DNA from: an uncultured Caulobacter sp.
GTDB lineage: Bacteria; Pseudomonadota; Alphaproteobacteria; Caulobacterales; Caulobacteraceae
Reading direction: 5' to 3'
Assembly: GCA_937991555.1 (NCBI GenBank)
Contig: CALKHU010000140.1
Coordinates: 1 to 5,804, forward strand
DNA: 5,804 bases
The translations under genes were made by a program, and so were the position numbers. The first letter of the stretch is position 1; each line of letters opens with the position of its first letter. The notes beneath the pieces are model-generated. The model worked only from the letters and a program-made list of their open reading frames with translations, ran no database searches and was not told the origin of the DNA. This document shows, piece by piece, positions 1-5,209 of this stretch.

Positions 1-646
1 GGCGGTCGAAGTTGTTGAAGATCTCCGCCATCATCTCGTGGCTGTCGCGCTTGGACGTGCGCGCCAGGTTCGACATGAACTCCGTGCGGAGGGTCTGTTC
101 GATCTTGTCGAGGATCTCGCGCTGGACCGGCTCCATGCGCAGCATCCGCTGCACGCATTCGAGTGCGAAGTCCTCCGGCAGCGCGGCCAGGACGCGGGAA
201 GCGTGGTCGCCCTTGATCTTGCTGAGCACGACCGCGACCGTCTGCGGGTACTCGTTCTTGAGATAGTTGGCGAGCACCGCCTCGTTCACGTTGCCCAGCT
301 TGTCCCACATGGTGCGACCCGCCGGGCCGCGAATCTCCTCCATGAGGGCGTCGACCTTCTCGGGCGGCAGGAAGCTCTGCAGCAGCCGCTGGGTCTGTTC
401 GAAGCTGCCCATGATCGCGCCGCTGGACGACAGGCCCGACACGAACTCGACCAGCAGCTCCTCGACCGCCGACGAGGCGACGGTGCCGAGCGAAGCCATG
501 GCCTGGGAGACTTCCTTGATCTCCTCCTCGTCCAGCGCTTCCCAGATCGCGGTGTGCTCCTCGCCGAGCGCGAGCAGGACCACGGCCGCCTTCTCCGGGC
601 CGGAAAGCTTGGAAGGATCGGTGATGGCCTTGGACTTCCGGCTCAT
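1..646 (-). CDS. fliG: Flagellar motor switch protein FliG, N-terminal and middle domains (3' end outside window)
   Basis: FliG sits on the cytoplasmic face of the MS-ring, couples FliF to FliM/FliN, and its C-terminal domain meets the stator. I translated this frame by hand from the ATG at 646: 215 complete codons are open and it runs off the window. The family is usually about 340 residues, so roughly the last third, including the torque-generating C-terminal domain, is missing here. Residues 14-100 look like the FliG N-terminal domain that binds the FliF tail (LSGPEKAAVVLLALGEE at 14-30). Residues 115-195 look like the middle domain, with a conserved LKNEYPQTVAVVLS stretch at 129-142. The motif usually written EHPQ reads EYPQ (132-135). 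The start is supported by a GAGGAG Shine-Dalgarno at 656-661, 9 nt upstream of the ATG. It follows fliF by 97 nt and is probably cotranscribed with it. Identity is certain. Confidence 0.96.
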   Translation of the reverse strand, partial: MSRKSKAITDPSKLSGPEKAAVVLLALGEEHTAIWEALDEEEIKEVSQAMASLGTVASSAVEELLVEFVSGLSSSGAIMGSFEQTQRLLQSFLPPEKVDALMEEIRGPAGRTMWDKLGNVNEAVLANYLKNEYPQTVAVVLSKIKGDHASRVLAALPEDFALECVQRMLRMEPVQREILDKIEQTLRTEFMSNLARTSKRDSHEMMAEIFNNFDR

Positions 647-743
647 CCTGCTGCGCTCCTCACGGAGCTACGCAGGACAGGTCGGCCAGCGACCAGTCTC
701 ACGCGGGGGAGGCCCTGGCCTCCGAAGCCTTGGCGAAGGAGGC
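647..743 (-). other. fliF-fliG intergenic region with alternative RNA hairpins
   Basis: The 97 nt between the fliF stop and the fliG start hold three complementary 6-nt arms. In the mRNA sense they are GCCUCC (743-738), GGAGGC (723-718) and GCCUCC (713-708). The middle arm can pair with the first (14-nt loop) or with the third (CAGG tetraloop), but not both. Arm 1 begins immediately after the fliF UGA. No U-tract follows either hairpin, so a classical intrinsic terminator is unlikely. The repeats are seen directly. A role in attenuation, processing or translational coupling is inference. Confidence 0.5.
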
Positions 744-2426
744 TCATGTCGTTTCGTGCAGCCAGGTCCGGAGGATCGAGACCGATTCATCCGGGTGCTT
801 GTCGACGAAGTCGGCCACGCGCTTGACCGAGGACGCGCGGACCTGGCCCTCGATCCGGGCGATGTCGATGCGCTGGTCGAGGTCCGGCCCCGGCAGAGCG
901 AGCGGCTCGCCCGTCACGGCGTCGACCGGGATCTGGTACTGGGCGCCCTCCGGCGTCGTCACGAGCCGGGTCACGACCTGCTGGCCGCCTCCGGCCCCGG
1001 CGCCGGCCCCGGCGAGCATCGGCAGGCCGCCTCCGCCCGCGCCGCCTCCGCCGCTCATCAGCGACTTGAGCAGCGGCCGGACGCCGAACAGCACGATCAA
1101 CACCGCCACGACGCCGAGGATGGCCAGTTCGACCACCCGCATGATGTCGTTCTTGTCGAAGCTCGCCAGCAGGCCCGCCTCCTCGCCCGCGGGGACGGCC
1201 TCGCGGGCGAAGCGGACATTGGTGACTTTCACGGTGTCGCCGCGTGCGGAATCGAAGCCGACGGCGGCCTTGACCAGCTCGTCCAGTCGCGCGAGCTCCT
1301 CGGCCGAGCGCGGCGTGTAGGCGCCGGGCTTGCCGTCCGCGCCGGGGGCGGTGACCCCATCGACGGCGACGGCGACCGAGATCTTCTTGATGGCGCCCGG
1401 CTCGCGCACCTCGGTGCGGGTCTTGTTGCTGATCTCGTAGTTGGTCGTGCTCGAGGCGCTGCCGCTGGCCGAGGTGTTCGATGCGCCGCCGCCCGCCGCC
1501 GCGCCGCCGGGGATGTTGGCGGCGGCCGAGACGCCCTCGGCGCCGTCGGGCTGGTTCTCGCGCGAGCTTTCCTCGCCGGTCTGCTCGGACCGGATGACCT
1601 GGCCGTCCGGATCGTAGGTGGTCTCCTGCTCGGTGACCCGGGCCATGTCGATGTCGGCGCTGACCTCGACCCGGGCCCGGCCGACGCCGACGACGCCCTC
1701 GACCATCTCCTTGATGCGGGCCGCGAGCCTGCGCTCGACCTCGCTCTTGCGATCGTCGGCCAGCTTGCTGGCCATCGACGAGCCGCCGGCCGAAAGCGTC
1801 TTGCCATGCTGGTCGATCACCGAGACCTGTTCGGCCTTCAGACCGGGCACGGCGCCGGCGACGAGGTTCTGGACCGCCTGGACGATGTCCTCGTTCGGCC
1901 TGCGCCCGCCCATGCCGATGGTCACCGAGCCGGTCGGCGCCTCAGCCTCTTCCTCGAACAGCTGGCGGCGGGGCAGATTCAGATGAACCCGGGCGAAGCT
2001 GACGCCGTCCCAGGCGCGGATCGTGCGCGCCAGTTCGCCCTCCAGCGCCCGTTGCCGGTTCAGCTGCTGGACGAAGTCCGTCTGGCCGAGCGTGGCGCCC
2101 TGGTCGAAGATCTCGTAGCCGACCGACCCGGACGTCACCAGGCCCTTGCCGGAAATGAGCAGGCGCGTGGACGCGACCTTGTCGCGCGGCACGAGGATCG
2201 TCGAGCCGTCGCCCTTGAGCTCGTACTTGATGCCCGCCTGGTCCAGCTGCTGGACGACGGCCGAGGCCTCCTTCGGATCGACGTTTGAGTAGAGCAGCGA
2301 CATCGGCTCGGCGCCCATGGTCGCCGCCAGCCAGATCAGGCCGGCGACGAGCGCCGCCCCGATCCCGAGCAGGGCGGCGAGCCGGGCGACCCCGAACGCG
2401 CGAACGCCGTTCATGAACCTTTCCAC
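744..2426 (-). CDS. fliF: Flagellar MS-ring protein FliF
   Basis: FliF forms the MS-ring in the inner membrane, the base on which the export apparatus and rotor are built. The 560-residue product has the family layout. A membrane segment lies at about 14-36. The periplasmic YscJ/FliF ring-building region is at about 40-215, with LLYSNVDPKEASAVVQQL near its start and a conserved block around 113-150 (FVQQLNRQRALEGELARTIR). A second ring region at about 220-410 includes a Ser/Gly/Ala-rich insert at 300-328. A second membrane segment follows at 427-449, then a glycine-rich cytoplasmic linker (458-481). The acidic C-terminal tail (about 520-560, ADFVDKHPDESVSILRTWL) is the part that binds FliG in this family. 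The start is uncertain: the open frame begins with GTG at 2426, with AGGGG about 9 nt upstream, but an in-frame ATG at 2414 gives MNGVRAFGVARL. The ATG has only a poorly spaced GGAAAGG before it. Length is normal for the family. Confidence 0.97.
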   Translation of the reverse strand: MERFMNGVRAFGVARLAALLGIGAALVAGLIWLAATMGAEPMSLLYSNVDPKEASAVVQQLDQAGIKYELKGDGSTILVPRDKVASTRLLISGKGLVTSGSVGYEIFDQGATLGQTDFVQQLNRQRALEGELARTIRAWDGVSFARVHLNLPRRQLFEEEAEAPTGSVTIGMGGRRPNEDIVQAVQNLVAGAVPGLKAEQVSVIDQHGKTLSAGGSSMASKLADDRKSEVERRLAARIKEMVEGVVGVGRARVEVSADIDMARVTEQETTYDPDGQVIRSEQTGEESSRENQPDGAEGVSAAANIPGGAAAGGGASNTSASGSASSTTNYEISNKTRTEVREPGAIKKISVAVAVDGVTAPGADGKPGAYTPRSAEELARLDELVKAAVGFDSARGDTVKVTNVRFAREAVPAGEEAGLLASFDKNDIMRVVELAILGVVAVLIVLFGVRPLLKSLMSGGGGAGGGGLPMLAGAGAGAGGGQQVVTRLVTTPEGAQYQIPVDAVTGEPLALPGPDLDQRIDIARIEGQVRASSVKRVADFVDKHPDESVSILRTWLHETT

Positions 2427-2454
2427 GCGGGACCGCCCCTACCCACCAACACGG

Positions 2455-2461
2455 CGCGACA
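2455..2461 (-). promoter_or_regulatory. Candidate SciP recognition heptamer TGTCGCG in the fliF leader
   Basis: TGTCGCG is read on the minus strand, 28 nt upstream of the fliF GTG. From memory this is the motif reported for direct SciP binding at promoters such as ctrA and fliF in Caulobacter. The position downstream of a CtrA-like box and next to sciP fits repression of fliF. The heptamer is not rare in GC-rich DNA: it also occurs at 43-49 and 2180-2186 inside coding sequence, so the match alone is weak evidence. Confidence 0.4.
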
Positions 2462-2487
2462 CGCCTTCCGGCGGAGATCGCTAGGCA

Positions 2488-2532
2488 GGAATTACCGGGT
2501 GCAGGGTAAACGCCCCCTTAAAGGGCCTTAAC
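2488..2532 (-). promoter_or_regulatory. Probable fliF promoter with CtrA-box-like element
   Basis: Two TTAA half-sites at 2518-2521 and 2528-2531 read GTTAAGGCCCTTTAA on the minus strand, about 91 nt upstream of the fliF GTG. The CtrA consensus is TTAA-N7-TTAA; the spacer here is 6, one base short. In Caulobacter fliF is an early (class II) flagellar gene activated by CtrA bound at the -35 region, so the context is strong. A possible -10 is the TAATTC at 2494-2489, but its distance from the box is longer than usual and I cannot fix the start of transcription. No CcrM site (GANTC) is present in this gap. Confidence 0.6.
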
Positions 2533-2555
2533 GGCCGACGGAGCCGGAAAGGCAA

Positions 2556-2585
2556 CGGCCGCGCTCCCCTCCGGAAGCGCGGCCG
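2556..2585 (-). terminator. GC-rich hairpin downstream of sciP, possible terminator
   Basis: A perfect 10-bp inverted repeat has arms CGGCCGCGCT (2556-2565) and AGCGCGGCCG (2576-2585) around a 10-nt loop. It begins 37 nt past the sciP stop and lies before the putative fliF promoter, so it is well placed to end the sciP transcript. The bases after the stem on the minus strand, TTGCCTTTCC, make only a weak U-tract. A Rho-independent terminator is therefore likely but not certain; it could instead stabilise the 3' end. Confidence 0.5.
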
Positions 2586-2622
2586 CGCACGTTCGCCGAG
2601 CCCCTCTGGGGGGCGGAGCGGC

Positions 2623-2904
2623 TCAGCGATACTGCTGCAACCGGGTCGTCCGGAGGCCGGCCAGGCCGTGACGATCGATCGATTTCTGCCAGGTCAGGAA
2701 CTCCTCGTTGGTGAGGCTGTAGCGTTCGCACGCCTCATCCAGCGACAGGAGACCACCCCGGACCGCCGCGACCACCTCCGCCTTGCGCCGGATGACCCAA
2801 CGCTCGGTATTGGCAGGCGGCAGATCGGACAGCGTCAGCGGCGCGCCGGTCGGACCGATCACGTACTTCTCGCCTCTGCTGTTCACGCGCTGCTGCTGAA
2901 GCAT
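2623..2904 (-). CDS. sciP: CtrA inhibitory protein SciP (DUF1153 family)
   Basis: SciP is a small DNA-binding protein that, in Caulobacter, blocks transcription from CtrA-activated promoters in the swarmer (G1) cell and contacts CtrA directly. The product is 93 residues, the size expected for the family. The conserved N-terminal segment carries GEKYVIGPTGAPLTLSDLPP (11-30). A helix-turn-helix region follows at about 33-80: TERWVIRRKAEVVAAVRGG, then LSLDEACERYSLTNEEF and a WQKSIDRHG segment. The basic tail ends RTTRLQQYR. The ATG at 2904 is supported by a GAGAGAGG Shine-Dalgarno at 2913-2920 with 8-nt spacing, and the MLQQQRVNSRGEKY beginning is typical. It stands alone between flgE and fliF, 164 nt after one and 196 nt before the other, so it probably has its own promoter. 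There is no membrane or signal segment. Confidence 0.95.
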   Translation of the reverse strand: MLQQQRVNSRGEKYVIGPTGAPLTLSDLPPANTERWVIRRKAEVVAAVRGGLLSLDEACERYSLTNEEFLTWQKSIDRHGLAGLRTTRLQQYR

Positions 2905-2967
2905 TCTTCTACGCCTCTCTCACCAGGACTGTTGGCGAGGAAGATGCGCCCTCTGAAATAACACGCC

Positions 2968-2998
2968 GTAAAGCCCGATGGTTTTTTTGGATTAACCA
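2968..2998 (-). promoter_or_regulatory. Candidate sciP promoter elements with a CtrA half-site
   Basis: A TTAA at 2992-2995 reads TTAATC on the minus strand and TTAACCACC on the plus strand, close to the TTAACCAT form of a CtrA half-site. A GCTTTAC at 2974-2968 lies 15 nt beyond the hexamer and weakly resembles the alphaproteobacterial -10. An A7 tract (minus strand, 2988-2982) lies between them. Transcription from here would leave a leader of about 55-60 nt. A CtrA-controlled sciP promoter is known in Caulobacter; the exact elements here are inference. Confidence 0.4.
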
Positions 2999-3007
2999 CC
3001 GTACTCC

Positions 3008-3022
3008 GCAAGTTAACAGCCG
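3008..3022 (-). promoter_or_regulatory. Sigma-54-like -24/-12 element overlapping a CtrA half-site
   Basis: The minus strand reads CGGC-TGTTAAC-TTGC. This matches the sigma-54 core TGGC-N7-TTGC at seven of eight positions, with the invariant GG and GC exactly 10 nt apart. A start of transcription near 2996 would leave a leader of about 90 nt before sciP. The spacer contains GTTAAC (3012-3017), itself a TTAAC half-site on either strand. Late flagellar genes in Caulobacter use sigma-54 with FlbD, so the context is reasonable, but I know of no report of sigma-54 control of sciP. A one-mismatch match in a gap of this size has a chance of about one in sixteen. Confidence 0.35.
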
Positions 3023-3058
3023 TGTTTCATTGTGAGACATCTGAATTAAAGCCCCCTA

Positions 3059-3083
3059 AACATCAAGATTAGCGCTTGATGTT
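3059..3083 (-). repeat. Perfect 9-bp inverted repeat across the flgE stop codon
   Basis: Arms AACATCAAG (3059-3067) and CTTGATGTT (3075-3083) flank a 7-nt loop (3068-3074). In the transcript the upstream arm encodes the last Asn-Ile-Lys of FlgE. The loop holds the Arg codon, the UAA stop and one further base, and the downstream arm is untranslated. The sequence after it on the minus strand, TAGGGGGCTTTAATT, has no proper U-run. It could be an mRNA 3'-end structure, or a DNA operator placed about 75 bp upstream of the putative sigma-54 start of sciP. Confidence 0.6.
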
Positions 3084-4499
3084 CAGAAGCTCTTCCAACA
3101 TCTGATCCGCAGTCGTGATGATCTTTGACGAAGCCGAGTAGGCCCGTTGCGTGGTGATGAGGCCGGTAAACTCGCTGGACAGGTCGACGGTCGAAGCTTC
3201 CAGCGTCGCCGGGGCGATGTAGCCGGCGCCGCCGGTGCCCGGCGTCTTGAAGTTGTAGGTGCCGCTGTCCTTGCTCACGCGATAGGCGTTGCCGTTGGTC
3301 GGGATCAGGCCGTCGGCGTTCGGGAAGGTCGCGACGGCCACCTGGGCGATCTGGCGGGAAATGCCGTTGTCGAAGATGGCGGTGACGTAGCCCTGGTCGT
3401 CGATCTCGATGTCCGTCAGGTTGCCGAAGGCCGTGCCGTTGGTGCTGACCGACTGCAGAATGCTCTCGCTGTCGAAGCTGGTGATGCCGCCGGCGGCGCC
3501 GCCGAGCTCCAGGCGGATGCCCTGGTCGCCGATGCCCAGGCCCGTCGCCCATTTCACGCCGCCGGCGCCCGGGGCGGCGTCGGACGAGGCGCCGAAGTCG
3601 ATCACCGGGTCGTTCCAGTCCGCGAACAGGGGCTGGAGCGGTGCGGCGAAGGTGGCGCTGGTGTCGAGACGGCCGTCCTCGGTGAAGGCGACCATGCCGA
3701 CGGCCAGCTGGCCGTTGGTGAGCCCGGCGCCGGTCTCGACGTCCGAGGCCGGAACGGCGCGGATTTCGGCGTACCACTGGTTCGGCGTGGTGCTGCGCAG
3801 GAAGTCGATCTCGATGGTGCGCTTGCCGCCCTTGGAGTCGGACACCGGGACCTGGATCCAGAAGTCCGGCTTCACGCCCGTGCCGGCATCCGGGTCGTAC
3901 ATGGCCATCGAGTTGGTCGCCGGGTCGTAGGTGCCGCCCGACACCTCCGGCGAGATGGCCTGGCCGGCGTCGAGGTTGGCGTTGACCGTCACGCGGGTGG
4001 TCTGTTCGGCGGCGCCGCCGACCGATGAGACATTGATCGACTGCAGGCGGGTGATGTCCGAAGGATCGGTGGTGATCACGCCGTTGGCGTCGGTCAGCCA
4101 GCCCTGCAGATAGAGGCCCGCGTCGTTGCGCAGGTAGCCGAGACTGTCGAGCTGGAACGACCCGGCGCGGGTGAACGAGCGGGCGTCGGCGGCGGTCAGG
4201 TTCTCGGCCTTCTCCGTGACCACGAAGAAGCCGTTGCCGCTGATCGACAGGTCAGTGTTGCGGGTCGACTGCGTCGGCAGGCCCTGGGTGGTGATGAAGC
4301 GGCGGGTCGTGGCGGTGACGCCGCCCGCGGCGTAGGCCGAACCCGTGTTCCGCCCGCTGACCAGCGTCTGGAAGTTCGCCTGGGCGCGCTTGTACCCGAC
4401 CGTGTTGACGTTCGCGATGTTGTCCGAAATCGCAGCCAGGGACTGGGAGTTCGACAGCAGACCGGTGACACCGGCAAGCATTGCGCTGTTGATGCTCAT
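3069..4499 (-). CDS. flgE: Flagellar hook protein FlgE
   Basis: FlgE polymerises outside the cell into the hook, the flexible joint between rod and filament. The product is 476 residues. The N-terminal rod/hook signature is clear at about 5-44: SLAAISDNIANVNTVGYKRA. The FlgE-type FFVV segment follows at 85-94 (SISGNGFFVV), then TRAGSFQLDSLGYLRNDAGL at 110-129. The middle (about 145-390) is the variable surface-exposed domain. The conserved C-terminal helix region is at 434-476, with VDLSSEFTGLITTQRAYSAS followed by TTADQMLEELLN. There is no signal peptide, as expected for a substrate of the flagellar export apparatus. The start is the ATG at 4499, with AGGAAGG at 4511-4517 and an 11-nt gap. 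It follows flgD by 37 nt with no promoter that I can see. As I recall, the C. crescentus hook protein is nearer 590 residues, so the middle domain here appears shorter. Confidence 0.96.
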   Translation of the reverse strand: MSINSAMLAGVTGLLSNSQSLAAISDNIANVNTVGYKRAQANFQTLVSGRNTGSAYAAGGVTATTRRFITTQGLPTQSTRNTDLSISGNGFFVVTEKAENLTAADARSFTRAGSFQLDSLGYLRNDAGLYLQGWLTDANGVITTDPSDITRLQSINVSSVGGAAEQTTRVTVNANLDAGQAISPEVSGGTYDPATNSMAMYDPDAGTGVKPDFWIQVPVSDSKGGKRTIEIDFLRSTTPNQWYAEIRAVPASDVETGAGLTNGQLAVGMVAFTEDGRLDTSATFAAPLQPLFADWNDPVIDFGASSDAAPGAGGVKWATGLGIGDQGIRLELGGAAGGITSFDSESILQSVSTNGTAFGNLTDIEIDDQGYVTAIFDNGISRQIAQVAVATFPNADGLIPTNGNAYRVSKDSGTYNFKTPGTGGAGYIAPATLEASTVDLSSEFTGLITTQRAYSASSKIITTADQMLEELLNIKR

Positions 4500-4536
4500 T
4501 GGAGGGCTATCCTTCCTGCACTGAGGTTCTGTTGGC

Positions 4537-5202
4537 CTAGACGGTCTCTCTGACCGAGGTGATCGAGGCGACCGGGACCTTGAGCTTCCCGATCGAGACG
4601 ACCGTCTCGCCGTTGAGGGTTTCCACGCCCGACGCGACGCCGGTCGTGTGGATGGAGGTGCTGATGGTCTCGCCGCCGGAGCCGGTGGCGGTGATCTTCA
4701 GGGTGTAGGTCCCGCCGTCGGACAGCTGGGTTCCCTGGGTAGTCTTGCCGTTCCACTCGAAGGCCTGCTCGCCGGCGGCGACGCTGTTCTTCGCTTCCGA
4801 GTAGACGGTCTGGCCGGCCGAATTGACGATCTCGTACTTCACCGAGGTCGCGTTGCGGTCGAGGTCGTAGGTCCAGGCCGCCTTGCCGTCCTGCAGGGTC
4901 GCCTGGTCAGTCGCCGCCGTGACCGTCTTGCCGATCAGGTTGACCGAGCCGGCGAGACCGCCGTCGTTCATGCCGACCAGCATCGTGAGCAGGTCGTTGG
5001 TCAGCAGCTGCTGCTCGACGCCCGTCATCTGCACGATCTGGGCCGTGAACTCGTTGGAATCGAGCGGCGACAGCGGGTCCTGGTTCTTCAGCTGGGTGGT
5101 CAGCAGCGCCAGGAAGGTCTCCTCGCTGTCGGCCAGTCGGCTGCGCGAGCTCTGCTGCTTGTCGAGGATCGAAGGGCTGCTGCTGGTGACGGCGTCGGTC
5201 AT
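4537..5202 (-). CDS. flgD: Flagellar hook-capping scaffold protein FlgD
   Basis: FlgD forms the temporary cap under which FlgE subunits add to the growing hook; it is exported and later discarded. The 221-residue product has the FlgD N-terminal region at about 25-75, with the diagnostic ETFLALLTTQLKNQDPLSPL (28-47) and NEFTAQIVQMTGVEQQL (50-66). Residues 107-180 are an Ig/FnIII-like beta domain (YEIVNSAGQTVY, then SDGGTYTLKIT). They are flanked by the two halves of a Tudor-like domain (about 85-100 and 185-217, ending VETLNGETVVSIGKLKVP). The ATG at 5202 lies 7 nt after the fliK stop, and the GAGG overlapping that stop acts as its Shine-Dalgarno, so translation is probably coupled. Length is normal and there are no oddities. 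Confidence 0.96.
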   Translation of the reverse strand: MTDAVTSSSPSILDKQQSSRSRLADSEETFLALLTTQLKNQDPLSPLDSNEFTAQIVQMTGVEQQLLTNDLLTMLVGMNDGGLAGSVNLIGKTVTAATDQATLQDGKAAWTYDLDRNATSVKYEIVNSAGQTVYSEAKNSVAAGEQAFEWNGKTTQGTQLSDGGTYTLKITATGSGGETISTSIHTTGVASGVETLNGETVVSIGKLKVPVASITSVRETV

Positions 5203-5209
5203 CGGGGCC

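Noticed and set aside
38..826. A 262-codon plus-strand open frame over fliG
   Set aside because: It lies opposite the FliG frame, whose translation shows unmistakable family motifs; composition bias explains the absence of stops.
980..1060. A repetitive GC-rich tract resembling a tandem repeat
   Set aside because: It encodes the glycine/alanine-rich linker after the second membrane segment of FliF and is explained by codon composition.
267..2288. A 673-codon open frame on the plus strand antisense to fliF and part of fliG
   Set aside because: Its product is a low-complexity Arg/Ala/Gly/Asp-rich string with no recognisable domain, and it is the complement of well-supported FliF and FliG. GC bias at third codon positions removes stops from the antisense frame.
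2501..2514. A second GG-N10-GC spacing (GGGC-GTTTACC-CTGC region) upstream of fliF as a sigma-54 promoter
   Set aside because: It has two mismatches to the core, and fliF is an early CtrA-type gene in this lineage rather than a sigma-54 gene.
2528..2731. A 67-codon minus-strand frame overlapping the sciP 3' end
   Set aside because: It overlaps sciP in another frame, spans the terminator-like hairpin, and has no recognisable features.
2982..2988. A T7 run on the plus strand as a terminator tail
   Set aside because: No stem precedes it on the plus strand and no plus-strand gene reads into it; on the minus strand it is an A-tract within the sciP promoter gap.
2427..3068. CcrM methylation sites (GANTC) in the sciP and fliF promoter gaps
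   Set aside because: I read both gaps and found none; all GANTC sites noticed in the window lie inside coding sequence.
3147..4028. A 293-codon plus-strand open frame over flgE, and several shorter overlapping ones
   Set aside because: It has no domain and biased composition, and is wholly inside the coding sequence of flgE.
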